Origin: Gordonia bronchialis DSM 43247
GTDB lineage: Bacteria; Actinomycetota; Actinomycetes; Mycobacteriales; Mycobacteriaceae
Assembly (NCBI RefSeq): GCF_000024785.1
Contig: NC_013441.1
Span: 62,001 to 126,000 of the forward strand
Length of the DNA: 64,000 nucleotides
Direction: 5' to 3'
The notes under the pieces are model-generated. The model was not told the origin of the DNA and made no database searches. It saw only the letters and a list, made by a program, of their open reading frames with translations. The translations under genes were made by a program, and so were the position numbers. This document shows positions 34,957 through 44,188 of the stretch, piece by piece. Each line of letters begins with the position of its first letter. Positions within the stretch are counted from its first letter, which is position 1.

Positions 34957-35760
34957 ATGAGCGACACCGTCCGTGGGCCGGTCACTGCCGCATTGCGCCG
35001 GATCCGCAGAGACAGCGGGGTACCGCTCGCCTTCGGTGGCGTGGTGTGGGGCCCGCGCAGCCTACGTCTCGAACACTTCGTCGGACGGACCGTCGGCGCG
35101 CTCAACGGGGTGTCGGTGGACGCGGGGCACGGTCTTGGCGGCAAGGTCGTCGCGGTACATCGGCCGATGGTGGTCGACGACTACCTGAAGACCCCGCGCA
35201 TCACCCATCGCTACAACACGGTCATCGAACGTGAGGGTCTGCGTGCAATGGCTGCCGCGCCGGTCATCGTCGATCGCAAGCCGGTCGCCGTGCTTTATGG
35301 CGCTCTGCGGACCACCGATCCCATCGGCGGGCGCACCCTCGATGTGCTGGCGATGGAGGCGCGGGCCGTCGAGCAGGAGATCGTCGCGGCCCGGGTGCGT
35401 CTGGAGGCCCGCTCGGAATCCGCGGGCGTCGACGGTGATCGCCTGGCGCAGGCCTATGCCCGTCTGAGATTGTTCGTGGCGCACAGCGACGACGCCGGAC
35501 TCGCCGCTGAACTGGACCGGCTGACCGCCGAATTCACTTCGGAAGCAACATCATCGGTGGATCTGCCGGCGCTGACCGGACGCGAGCATGATGTGCTGGC
35601 GCTGGCCGCGCTCGGACATTCCAACGCGCGCATCGCCGATCAGCTGGGGATCACCGTGCACACCACCAAGGGTTATCTGAAGTCGGCGATGCGCAAACTC
35701 GGTGCCACGACTCGGCTCGAAGCGGTGATCACCGCTCGCCGGGCGGGGCTCATGCCGTGA
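34957..35760 (+). CDS. GAF-domain LuxR-type transcriptional regulator
   Basis: 267 residues. CGGAGG precedes ATG 34957. An N-terminal GAF-like domain (about 20-135; GHGLGGKVVAVHRPMVVDDY and AAAPVIVDRKPVAVLYGALR) is followed by a helical linker and a LuxR helix-turn-helix LTGREHDVLALAALGHSNAR with TVHTTKGYLKSAMRKLGATT at the C-terminus. This architecture is common beside acyl-CoA synthetase genes in mycolic-acid actinobacteria, where the GAF domain probably senses an acid or its CoA ester. It is divergent from such a synthetase here. Confidence 0.85.
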   Translation: MSDTVRGPVTAALRRIRRDSGVPLAFGGVVWGPRSLRLEHFVGRTVGALNGVSVDAGHGLGGKVVAVHRPMVVDDYLKTPRITHRYNTVIEREGLRAMAAAPVIVDRKPVAVLYGALRTTDPIGGRTLDVLAMEARAVEQEIVAARVRLEARSESAGVDGDRLAQAYARLRLFVAHSDDAGLAAELDRLTAEFTSEATSSVDLPALTGREHDVLALAALGHSNARIADQLGITVHTTKGYLKSAMRKLGATTRLEAVITARRAGLMP

Positions 35761-35766
35761 GGCGGG

Positions 35767-36036
35767 TCAGTGTTCCCGCAGCTTGTCGATGAGTTGCTCC
35801 TTCTTCAGGTCGGAGTAGCCGCTTAGGCCGAGGTCCTTTGCACGAGAACGGAGTTCGTCGACCGTCCAGTCCTCGTAGGAGCCGGAACGGCCACCTTTGC
35901 TGCCGACGTCGGATCGTGACGTGTTGGATGCGGCGTTGGCGATGCGAGCGGACTTCTCCTTGGAATTGCCCTCGTCACGCAACTTCTCGTACAGTTCGTC
36001 GTCCTTGACGGACGGGCCCGGATCGCGTTGTGGCAT
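35767..36036 (-). CDS. Rho-N domain small protein (DUF7218-like)
   Basis: 89 residues: MPQRDPGPSVKDDELYEKLR, then SKEKSARIANAASNTSRSDV, a Gly/Ser linker, and a C-terminal Rho-N/SAP-like motif WTVDELRSRAKDLGLSGYSD with LKKEQLIDKLREH. GAGGTCATC precedes the ATG. The Rho-N fold binds nucleic acid, so it may be a small DNA- or RNA-binding protein. The next gene encodes another protein with the same kind of C-terminal domain in opposite orientation, starting 185 bases away. Confidence 0.8.
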   Translation of the reverse strand: MPQRDPGPSVKDDELYEKLRDEGNSKEKSARIANAASNTSRSDVGSKGGRSGSYEDWTVDELRSRAKDLGLSGYSDLKKEQLIDKLREH

Positions 36037-36220
36037 CGGATGACCTCCTCGTGGCGAACAGACTCAAGGATCGAGATGTGGCCCGTGGCTTCAGCCGTAC
36101 GTTTCACCCTACGCCGTGCGTCAACCGTCGCACGTCGACGAATCCACCGTGATCACGTCGGAATTCGATACGGTTGAGGGAATCCGACAACCGGTGACAC
36201 CGACGACGATGGGAACCGCC

Positions 36221-36808
36221 ATGGGTAAGAAGCGTAAACTGATCGCGCGGCTCGAAGCCGAGATCGACAATCTCAAAGGCGAATTGGCCCGCGTGGAGAA
36301 GCACGCCCGCAAACAGCTCAAGAAGGCCGAACGTGACGCGGCGGCACTGCGTGGTGAGGTGCTCAAGCTGATCGGGCAGAACAAGTCCGAACGTTCCGAT
36401 GCCGAGAAGAATCGGACCGAGAACTCTCCGGCCAAGGCGGTCACCCCGCCCGCGGTGAAATCGACCGTCGCCGACTCCGCGACCAAGGCACCGAAATCGG
36501 TCTACGGAGAGCAGGCTCGAGCCGACCAGAGCAGGACCGCACCGCCGGCCGCCCCGTCGGTGACCGCGCCGGTCGAGCCGCCGGCCAAAAAAGCCGCAGC
36601 CGCCAAGAAGACGGCCACCAAGACACCGGCCGACAAGACACCGGCCGACAAGACAACAACTGCCAAGAAGACGCCGGCCAAGAAGACACCCGCCAAGAAG
36701 GCCGCGGCCACACCGACGGTGGCCGAGTTGCGTCAGCAGGCGAAGGCCAAGGGCGTCAAGGGCTACTCGACAATGACCAAGGCGAAGCTGCTCGACGCGC
36801 TGAGCTGA
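36221..36808 (+). CDS. Coiled-coil, Lys/Ala/Thr-rich protein with C-terminal Rho-N domain
   Basis: 195 residues. MGKKRKLIARLEAEIDNLKG starts a coiled coil of about 55 residues. A disordered middle contains AKKTATKT / ADKTPADKT / AKKTPAKKTP repeats like those of histone H1-type nucleoid proteins. The end VAELRQQAKAKGVKGYSTMT with KAKLLDALS is a Rho-N motif. ATG 36221 is used; ATG 36209 in the same frame is possible, and neither has a strong ribosome site. A nucleoid-associated or RNA-binding role is inferred from composition. Confidence 0.78.
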   Translation: MGKKRKLIARLEAEIDNLKGELARVEKHARKQLKKAERDAAALRGEVLKLIGQNKSERSDAEKNRTENSPAKAVTPPAVKSTVADSATKAPKSVYGEQARADQSRTAPPAAPSVTAPVEPPAKKAAAAKKTATKTPADKTPADKTTTAKKTPAKKTPAKKAAATPTVAELRQQAKAKGVKGYSTMTKAKLLDALS

Positions 36809-36831
36809 GCGGTACTAACCCCGGAAGTCGC

Positions 36832-38598
36832 TCACACGCTGAGGATTCCATAGACCCGGAGCTTGCGATACAGCGTGCTGCGCGACATCCCCAACGCGGC
36901 GGCAGCGTGTAACCGGTTGCCCCCGTGACTCTCCAGGGCAGCGATGATCGCGTCGCGTTCGGCACTCTCCAGCGGCGTCAACGCCCGATGCGCGGTGCTG
37001 CGGCAGAAGCCCGGCAGATCCTCGGGCTGGATCTCGCCCACCGGTCGTCGTCGCAACGCGAACTCGAGTGCCTCGCGCAGCTGCACGATGTTGCCCGGCC
37101 AGTGGAACCCGGTGATCATCCGCATCGCCTTGGGACTGAGGCGGTGCGACCGCTGCGGCGAGATCGTCTTGACCACGCGATCGACCACCGCGGGCAGATC
37201 TGCCGTGCGCAACCGAAGCGGTGGCACCGCGACGGATCGGTCAAAGCGAAAGAGTAAGCGGGAGTGGGGAATCGGGTCCCGCGGCGAGTCCGGAACCGGC
37301 TCCATGGTGGCCGCGACGTCGTGGCCGGCCCGGATCGCCGCGCGGATCACGCCGTCGATGGCATCGAGCGACTCGGCGGGCATCCGGTCGAGATTGCGCA
37401 GCACCACCAATGCCGGACCCGGGCCGAGATCGGGCAACGGCTCAGGGTCGTCGGCCGTGGCGTCGACGACGATCACGGGTGCATCCTCGTGCAGCGACCC
37501 GAAGACGTCGCCGACCAGCGTGCAGCGACCGGTACCCGACTCACCCAGGACCAGCACGGCCTCGTGTGCGGTCAAGGCCGTCAGTACCTCGGTGCGTGCC
37601 GATCGCCAGGCCGGGCTCACGCCGATGTCCGGCGACGGCAGGGCGGGCAGCGTCCGGGGTCCGTCGTCGGCCACCACCGGGTCCGGCGCCTGTTCCTCGT
37701 CGAGCAGGATGACCATGCCGACGGTGTCGCCATTGCAGCTGATCGAGTTGGTACGCAACCGGATTCGACGGCCGCCCGGCAGCGTGAGGGACTGGGTGGA
37801 CCGGTCGTGGCGCGACATCAGGAACTCGGCGAACTGCGCGATACTCGCCTGCTCATCCGGCGTCAGCAGATCCCGCGCGAACTCGTTGGCCATCACGGTG
37901 TCGCCGACGGCCATCACCGCCTGGCGCGGCCGCGTGTCAGCCCGTAGGAAGGTCTCGAACAGCGCGCGTTTGGCGGGACTGCGATCCAGGAGCAGATTGC
38001 GTCCGATGTCGGAGGCCGCGGCCCGGATGAGCGGTTCGATGAGCGGATTCCAGCTGTCGGAGAGCATGCTGACGTCCAGCACCCCGGCCATCCGACGCGT
38101 CAACGGATCCCAGATGGGCGTGCCGGCACAGGCGAACGGGGTCAGCGCCTGATTGAAGTGTTCGGAGCCGACGACGCTGACCGGGGCACCGACCTCGAAG
38201 ACCGTGCCGACGCCGTTGGTGCCGATCGAGCCCTCGTCGAAGGAGAAGCCGAGCGCGAAGTCGACGCGGTCGAGGACGCGACCGACCGCCGTCGAACAGT
38301 CCCGGCGGTCGACGATCCGGGCGGCGGCGTCGGTGAAGGCGATGGTGACGGGGATGTCGGACATGTCGTCGGCGAGGCGGTCGATGACCGGGCGTGCGCA
38401 GCGGGCCAGCCGGGAGTCGAAGTCGACGTCGGAGTGGAACGCGACCTCGTAGCGGTCGGCGTCGACTCCTGCCGAACGGCTGCGCGACCACGACGCCGCG
38501 ACCACGTCATCGACTCCCGCCGCGCCCTGCGGACCGAACTCGAGAAAGTCGGCCCGGGCCGCCGCGATGCGAAGCTGCTGGTCACGCTGCTGGCTCAC
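36832..38598 (-). CDS. AcoR/Fis-family activator with GAF and degenerate AAA domain
   Basis: 588 residues from GTG 38598, with AGGAGG 10 bases upstream. An N-terminal GAF sensor covers about 60-230 (FSFDEGSIGTNGVGTVFEVG, GSEHFNQALTPFACAGTPIW). A PAS-like middle follows, then an AAA module whose Walker A reads GESGTGRCTL with the lysine replaced by Arg and without the sigma-54 GAFTGA loop. The end is a Fis helix-turn-helix, AIIAALESHGGNRLHAAAAL. Actinobacteria use such activators without sigma-54. It is divergent from a BVMO-esterase-dehydrogenase set and separated from it by a perfect palindrome, so it very likely controls that set. Confidence 0.87.
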   Translation of the reverse strand: MSQQRDQQLRIAAARADFLEFGPQGAAGVDDVVAASWSRSRSAGVDADRYEVAFHSDVDFDSRLARCARPVIDRLADDMSDIPVTIAFTDAAARIVDRRDCSTAVGRVLDRVDFALGFSFDEGSIGTNGVGTVFEVGAPVSVVGSEHFNQALTPFACAGTPIWDPLTRRMAGVLDVSMLSDSWNPLIEPLIRAAASDIGRNLLLDRSPAKRALFETFLRADTRPRQAVMAVGDTVMANEFARDLLTPDEQASIAQFAEFLMSRHDRSTQSLTLPGGRRIRLRTNSISCNGDTVGMVILLDEEQAPDPVVADDGPRTLPALPSPDIGVSPAWRSARTEVLTALTAHEAVLVLGESGTGRCTLVGDVFGSLHEDAPVIVVDATADDPEPLPDLGPGPALVVLRNLDRMPAESLDAIDGVIRAAIRAGHDVAATMEPVPDSPRDPIPHSRLLFRFDRSVAVPPLRLRTADLPAVVDRVVKTISPQRSHRLSPKAMRMITGFHWPGNIVQLREALEFALRRRPVGEIQPEDLPGFCRSTAHRALTPLESAERDAIIAALESHGGNRLHAAAALGMSRSTLYRKLRVYGILSV

Positions 38599-38690
38599 CT
38601 CTCGATGACCTCCTGCGCTCATGCCGATGTGATCCGGGACACAGCGATTATCCCGCTCCACGGGCCGGGTGACCAGCACAGAACCGGCGT

Positions 38691-38713
38691 TGGGACTGTC
38701 CCATTTTGGGACA
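38691..38713. promoter_or_regulatory. Overlapping palindromes, likely operator of the AcoR-type activator
   Basis: TGTCCCA-TTT-TGGGACA (38697-38713) is a perfect 7-base inverted repeat. It overlaps a second perfect one, TGGGAC-T-GTCCCA (38691-38703). The cluster lies between the divergent starts at 38598 and 38784, 71 bases before the BVMO ATG. Confidence 0.65.
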
Positions 38714-38783
38714 CCGCGACCTCGTGAGACGGCACCAACAATGTCTGCCACGTGATCTCCGACACAGATGAGAGGACCAGAAC

Positions 38784-40385
38784 ATGGCAGACACCACACT
38801 CGACGCCGTCGTCATCGGAGCCGGCGTAGCCGGTCTGTACGAGCTCCACATGCTGCGGGAGCAGGGGCTCGACGTCCGCGCCTACGATGCGGCCACCGGC
38901 GTCGGCGGTACCTGGTACTGGAATCGCTACCCGGGCGCCCGCTTCGACTCCGAGGCCTACATCTACCAGTACCTCTTCGACGAGGAGCTCTACAAAGGCT
39001 GGAGCTGGAGCCAGCGCTTCCCCGGGCAGGCCGAGATCGAACAGTGGCTCAACTACGTCGCCGACGCGCTCGACCTGCGCCGCGACATCCAGCTTTCCAC
39101 CGTCATCGAGAGTGCCGTCTGGGATCCCGACCGGCAGCGCTGGCTGGTGACCACCGGCGACGGCGAGACGATCGACACGCAGTTCCTCATCACCTGCTGC
39201 GGGATGCTGTCGGCGCCGATGACCGACCTGTTCCCCGGGCAGGCGGACTTCGCCGGCCAACTCGTGCACACCTCGCGCTGGCCGAAGGAGGGGATCGAGC
39301 TGACCGGCAAGCGGGTCGGTGTCATCGGCAACGGAGCGACCGGCATCCAGGTGATCCAGACGATCGCCGACGAGGTGGACGAGCTGACCGTCTTCATCCG
39401 CACCCCGCAGTACGCACTGCCCATGAAGAACCCGAGCTACGGTCCCGACGAGGTGGCCGCCTACAAGTCCCGGTTCGACGAACTGCGCGCGACGCTGCCG
39501 CACACCTTCACCGGTTTCGAGTACGACTTCACCGACGCGTGGGAGGACCTCACCCCCGACGAGCGGCGCGCGAAACTCGAGGACATCTACGACAACGGGT
39601 CCCTGAAACTGTGGCTCGCGTCGTTCGCCGAGATCTTCTCCGACGAGCAGGTCAGTGAGGAGGTGTCGGAGTTCGTCCGGGAGAAGATGCGTGCGCGTCT
39701 GCAGGACCCGGACCTGTGCGATCTGCTCATCCCGAGCGACTACGGCTTCGGCACGCACCGGGTCCCGCTGGAGACCGACTACCTCGAGGTGTACCACCGC
39801 GACAATGTGAAAGCGGTTGCGGTCAAGGACAATCCGATCGCGAAGATCGTGCCGGAGGGCATCGAGCTGACCGACGGGACGCGCTACGAGCTGGACGTGA
39901 TCATCATGGCCACCGGATTCGACGCCGGGACCGGCGCGCTGACCCGCATCGACATCCGGGGTCGTGACGGGCACGTCCTCAAGGAGGACTGGGGTCGTGA
40001 CATCCGCACCACGATGGGGCTGATGGTGCACGGCTATCCCAACATGCTGACCACCGCGGTGCCGCTGGCCCCGTCGGCCGCGCTGTGCAACATGACCACC
40101 TGCCTGCAACAGCAGACGGAGTGGATCAGCGAGGCCATCCGGCACATGCGGACGCACGGCAAGTCCGTCATCGAACCCACCGCCGAGGGGGAGGCCGCCT
40201 GGGTGGCCCATCATGACGAACTCGCCGACGCGAACCTCATCTCCAAGACCAACTCCTGGTACGTCGGCTCAAACGTGCCCGGCAAGCCGCGTCGAGTGCT
40301 GTCCTATGTAGGCGGCGTCGGCGCCTACCGAGAGGCGACGCTCGAGGCCGCGGCGGCCGGATACAAGGGCTTCGCGCTCAACTGA
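38784..40385 (+). CDS. Baeyer-Villiger monooxygenase (cyclohexanone/acetone type)
   Basis: 533 residues, FAD- and NADPH-dependent, inserting oxygen next to a ketone. FAD site [15 protein letters not shown] at about 10-24, [20 protein letters not shown] typical of the type I branch, fingerprint FxGxxxHxxxWP as [12 protein letters not shown] near 155-166, NADPH site [11 protein letters not shown], and the C-terminal [16 protein letters not shown] segment ([20 protein letters not shown]). GAGAGGACC precedes the ATG. The following gene encodes a serine esterase, the usual next step in acetone/methyl-ketone degradation (AcmA/AcmB in Gordonia). The substrate is inferred from this pairing, not from motifs. 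Confidence 0.87.
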   Translation: MADTTLDAVVIGAGVAGLYELHMLREQGLDVRAYDAATGVGGTWYWNRYPGARFDSEAYIYQYLFDEELYKGWSWSQRFPGQAEIEQWLNYVADALDLRRDIQLSTVIESAVWDPDRQRWLVTTGDGETIDTQFLITCCGMLSAPMTDLFPGQADFAGQLVHTSRWPKEGIELTGKRVGVIGNGATGIQVIQTIADEVDELTVFIRTPQYALPMKNPSYGPDEVAAYKSRFDELRATLPHTFTGFEYDFTDAWEDLTPDERRAKLEDIYDNGSLKLWLASFAEIFSDEQVSEEVSEFVREKMRARLQDPDLCDLLIPSDYGFGTHRVPLETDYLEVYHRDNVKAVAVKDNPIAKIVPEGIELTDGTRYELDVIIMATGFDAGTGALTRIDIRGRDGHVLKEDWGRDIRTTMGLMVHGYPNMLTTAVPLAPSAALCNMTTCLQQQTEWISEAIRHMRTHGKSVIEPTAEGEAAWVAHHDELADANLISKTNSWYVGSNVPGKPRRVLSYVGGVGAYREATLEAAAAGYKGFALN

Positions 40386-40434
40386 GCGCGGACTCACCTC
40401 TGACCACCCGTCCGACCCGAAAGGAATCCCCACC

Positions 40435-41640
40435 ATGACCAGCTCAGTCCATTCCCTCGACGTCGCCGCCTTTCGCGACAACGCCGACGCCATCCTCACC
40501 GCCGCCACACAGGGAGACGCGCGCGTACCCGGCGTCGTCGCGATGGTGACCGACCGCGACGGCAACGTCTACGAGGGCGCCGCGGGTGTGCGCAACATCG
40601 CCGAACCCGCCGAGATGACCACCGACGACGTGTTCGCGATCTTCTCCACCACCAAGGCGATCACCGCGACCGCGGTGTTGCAACTCGTCGAGGAAGGTGC
40701 CCTCGACCTCGACGCGCCGGCCGCCGACTACGCCCCGGAGATCGGCACCCTGCAGGTACTCGAGGGGTTCGACGGCGACGGTCAGCCGAAACTCCGGCCG
40801 CCGAAGACGCAGGCCACGACGCGTCAACTGCTCACGCACACAGGTGGTTTCGGCTACGACTTCTTCGACGAGAACTACAATCGGCTCGCCCAGGAACACG
40901 GGCAGCCGAGCGTCACCACCGCGACCAAGGCGGCGCTGACGACGCCGCTGCTCTTCGATCCGGGCGAACGCTGGCAGTACGGCACCAACATCGACTGGGC
41001 CGGACAGGTGGTCGAGCAGATCCGTGGCAAACGCCTCGGCGAGGTCTTCGCCGACCACATCTTCGCCCCGCTCGGCATCACCGATCTCAGCTTCATCCTG
41101 GCCGACGAGTTCCGGCCGCGCCTCACCGAGATCCACGCCCGCGGCGCCGACGGTTCGCTCACCCCGATGGGACTGCAACTGCCGTCGCCACCGGAGGTGG
41201 ACTTCGGCGGACACGGCCTCTACGGCACGGTCGGGGAGTACATGAAGTTCATCCGCATGTGGCTCAACGACGGTGCGGGCAGCAACGGTCGGGTACTGAA
41301 GCCGGAGACGGTGGAGATGGCCGTGCGCAATCACCTCGGCGATCTCCCGGTCACCATGCTGCCCGGCGTCATCCCCGCCTTGTCCAACGACGCGGAGTTC
41401 TTCCCGGGGCAGTCCAAGTCGTGGTCGCTGCCGTTCATGATCAACAACGAGAAGGCGCCGACCGGGCGGCCTGCCGGAGCGCAGGGCTGGGCCGGACTGG
41501 CGAATCTCTTCTACTGGATCGACCGCGAGAACGGTTACGGCGGCTATTGGGCGACGCAGATCCTCCCCTTCGGCGACCCGACGTCGTTCACGAAGTACAT
41601 GGAACTCGAGACGGCGTTCTACGACGCTCTCGACGCGTGA
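40435..41640 (+). CDS. Beta-lactamase-fold serine esterase
   Basis: 401 residues. AAAGGAA precedes ATG 40435. The class C/EstB pattern is clear: catalytic SxxK as [14 protein letters not shown] at about 71-74, the YxN-type Tyr in [10 protein letters not shown], and the third motif in [16 protein letters not shown]. It has no signal peptide, so it works in the cytoplasm as an esterase rather than a beta-lactamase. Placed 49 bases after the BVMO, it would hydrolyse the ester made by that enzyme to an acid and an alcohol. It is followed 13 bases later by an alcohol dehydrogenase gene. Confidence 0.86.
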   Translation: MTSSVHSLDVAAFRDNADAILTAATQGDARVPGVVAMVTDRDGNVYEGAAGVRNIAEPAEMTTDDVFAIFSTTKAITATAVLQLVEEGALDLDAPAADYAPEIGTLQVLEGFDGDGQPKLRPPKTQATTRQLLTHTGGFGYDFFDENYNRLAQEHGQPSVTTATKAALTTPLLFDPGERWQYGTNIDWAGQVVEQIRGKRLGEVFADHIFAPLGITDLSFILADEFRPRLTEIHARGADGSLTPMGLQLPSPPEVDFGGHGLYGTVGEYMKFIRMWLNDGAGSNGRVLKPETVEMAVRNHLGDLPVTMLPGVIPALSNDAEFFPGQSKSWSLPFMINNEKAPTGRPAGAQGWAGLANLFYWIDRENGYGGYWATQILPFGDPTSFTKYMELETAFYDALDA

Positions 41641-41653
41641 GGGGTGAACGGTC

Positions 41654-42715
41654 ATGACTGAACACATGAAGACCTTCACCATGCTCGACATCGGCAAGAC
41701 CGACATCGTCGAGAAGCCGATTCCGGCACCCGGCCCCAATGAGGCGCTGGTCAAGACCACCGCATCGCTCATCTGCACCTCCGACGTGCACACCTCAAAG
41801 GTGCGTTGCCGGTGGAGAACGGCCGGACCCTGGGCCACGAGTCCGTCGGGGTGATCGCCGCACTCGGATCGGAGGTCACCGGCTTCACCGAAGGACAGCG
41901 GGTGGCGGTGAACGCGGTCACGCCGTGCTTCGAGTGCAGCTACTGCCAGCGCGGTTTCACCAGCCAATGCGGTGGACTGCTCGGCGGCTACAAGTACACC
42001 GCGCAGGTCGACGGCAACATGGCCGAGTACTTCCTGGTCCCCACGGCCCGGGCGAACCTCGCGCCGATCCCCGACGACCTGGCCGACGACGCGGCGGTCT
42101 ACGCCTGCGACATGCTGAGTACCGGACTGATGGGCGCCGAACACGCCCAGATCGAGATCGGCGACACCGTGGTCGTCTTCGCCCAGGGGGCGGTGGGATT
42201 GTGCGCGACGATCGGTGCGCGGCTGCGCGGCGCGGGCCGCATCATCACCGTCGAATCCCTGCCGGACGCGTGGAACTGTCCAAGCGGTTCGGTGCCGACG
42301 ACGTCGTCGATTCACCAAGGGCGACCCGGTGGAGCAGATCATGGATCTCACCGGCGGTCAGGGTGCCGACGCCTCGATCGAGGCCCTCGGTTTCCCGCAG
42401 ACCTTCGAAGCCGCGCTCGCCTGCCTCAAGGCCGGCGGGACCCTGTCCAACATCGGCTACCACGGCGAAAACCCGGCACCGCTGCAGCTCGACCTCCCCG
42501 CCTTCGGATTGGGCATGGGAGACAAGACGATTCGCACCGGATTGTGTCCCGGCGGCAGTGATCGGATGCGCCGGTTGTTCAGTCTGATGACGACGGGCAA
42601 GGTCGACCCGACGCCGATGACCACTCACCGGTTCGCCTTCGACGACGTCGAGCACGCCTTCGAGATAATGGCGACCAAACAGGACGGGATCGTCAAACCG
42701 CTGATCACCTATTGA
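41654..42715 (+). pseudogene. Zinc-dependent alcohol dehydrogenase, three frameshifts
   Basis: A complete MDR-type alcohol dehydrogenase of about 354 residues can be read only by changing frame three times, each by one missing base: near 41800 (HT-KGALPVENG), near 42268 (ESLPD-RVELSKRFGADD) and near 42311 (DDVVD-FTKGDPVEQ; TT where TTT is expected). Present are GRTLGHESVGVIAALG (catalytic-zinc His-Glu), the structural-zinc cysteines CFECSYCQRGFTSQC, and DTVVVFAQGAVGLCA. It would oxidise the alcohol released by the esterase upstream. Three similar lesions in one otherwise well-conserved gene suggest sequencing error rather than decay. Confidence 0.75.
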
Positions 42716-42757
42716 GCGCCCGTCGGTGTCGTCGGTGTCGTCGGGGACAATGGCTCT

Positions 42758-44032
42758 GTGACGACAGCTGACGGGACCGACTTCAGGCAGTGGCGCGCGA
42801 TGCACCTCGTGCTCGAAGGGCCGCTGCCGGAGATCGCGAACCGGTTCTCGCGATTCCTGGCAGCGGCCTGCCCGCATGATGCGCTGGTCATCTACACGCG
42901 GGAGTGCACCGGCCGGCCACGCAAGGTGGCCGGGCCCGCCGAGCTGGTGGACCGGGTCAGCATCGACGAACTCGACGCCGCCAAGGAATCGGTGTCGCCC
43001 GGCGATGTGGTGATCGGTGACGTCGTCCTCGCCGGCGAACGCCGACCGGTCCTGATGGTCCGCGACGAGACGGACACCCTGTTGGTGCTGGTGGCCAAAC
43101 GGGGTGCCCGGGCCATCCGGCCGACGGTGCCCACCGAGGTCATCCGCTGGTGGTTTGCGCTCGTCGCCGTGTCGATCCGGCAGCAGGTGTCCCAGGCCAG
43201 TCCCGACTACCTGGCCGAATCGCGAGCCGCGTCGAGCGAGCGTGCCCGCACCATCGCCCAGCTTACCGAGGCCCACGAGGACACCCTGGCCTCGATCCTG
43301 TCCGTTCTGCGCTCGCGCGACATCGATGATCGTGCCGCACGGTCCACCGCAGCCGAGACGGCGTCGGCCGCGCTGATCTCGTTGCGCGGGGTCGGCGACA
43401 CCGACCGCAAGCTGGCCACCGAGGCCCTCGCCGCCGCCTTCGACCGACTGCGCGATGAGTTGGAACCCGTTGTGCGGCAATGGGAAATCGACGTCGAGTA
43501 TGTGGGGCCGGATGGGGGCGGACGGACGATCCCGGGTGAGATCGCGCACGCCGCACGGGCGATCGTGCGGACGGTGACCGTCGCCTTCGGGGTTGCGCAG
43601 CAGCACAGCCGGGTACGGGTCGCCTGGGAGTGTGTCGACGGCGATCTGGTCATCGACGTCCGGGATCAGGGCAATGGAGACCTCGACGGCAGCGGTCTGC
43701 GCAGTCAGCTCGGCGGTCGCCTCGGTGCCCTCGGCGGCCGGCTCGAGGTGGAGACCCTCGCCGGCTGGGGAAGCCGGGTGACGGTGCGGATCCAGCTCGA
43801 GGAGGCACAGCGGCGGCCCGACGAGGAGCGGTTGTCGGCCCTCAATCCGCGTGAGCGGGAGGTCCTGGGGCACCTGGCTCTGGGCAGGCGCAACAAATCG
43901 ATCGCCGCCGAGCTCGGCGTCAGTGAGAACACCATCAAGTTCCACGTGACCTCGATCCTGCAGAAGTTGCACGTCTCCAATCGCGGCGAGGCGGGCCTGC
44001 TCGCCGCCCGCGCCGGAATCACCGCCGGTTGA
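42758..44032 (+). CDS. Histidine-kinase-like ATPase fused to a LuxR helix-turn-helix
   Basis: 424 residues from GTG 42758. The first 145 residues may be a sensor domain. A helical region with LTEAHEDTLASILSVLRSRD follows, where a HisKA_3-type helix would normally lie. Then an HATPase_c-like domain (LRDELEPVVRQWEIDVEY, DLVIDVRDQGNGDLDGSGL, GLRSQLGGRLGALGGRLEVE) and a C-terminal LuxR helix-turn-helix LNPREREVLGHLALGRRNKS with ENTIKFHVTSILQKLHV. So a kinase-like ATP site and a DNA-binding domain are in one protein, with no receiver domain. It sits after the BVMO set and may be its second regulator. Confidence 0.82.
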   Translation: MTTADGTDFRQWRAMHLVLEGPLPEIANRFSRFLAAACPHDALVIYTRECTGRPRKVAGPAELVDRVSIDELDAAKESVSPGDVVIGDVVLAGERRPVLMVRDETDTLLVLVAKRGARAIRPTVPTEVIRWWFALVAVSIRQQVSQASPDYLAESRAASSERARTIAQLTEAHEDTLASILSVLRSRDIDDRAARSTAAETASAALISLRGVGDTDRKLATEALAAAFDRLRDELEPVVRQWEIDVEYVGPDGGGRTIPGEIAHAARAIVRTVTVAFGVAQQHSRVRVAWECVDGDLVIDVRDQGNGDLDGSGLRSQLGGRLGALGGRLEVETLAGWGSRVTVRIQLEEAQRRPDEERLSALNPREREVLGHLALGRRNKSIAAELGVSENTIKFHVTSILQKLHVSNRGEAGLLAARAGITAG

Positions 44033-44188
44033 ACCGCGCCCCCTGTACGTTCGGATAGGCAGAACCATCCATTCGGGTAAATGCATGTGTTGTCGGCCGC
44101 CACAAGACTGGGACGCGTAGCGGACTGCCCGCGGGCTGTCCACAGTTGTCAGCGGTTCAGAGTTGTCATCGAGAGGATTGAAAGCGGA

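Noticed and set aside
40435..41640. Beta-lactamase giving antibiotic resistance
   Set aside because: There is no signal peptide, and its place directly after a BVMO gene indicates a cytoplasmic esterase.
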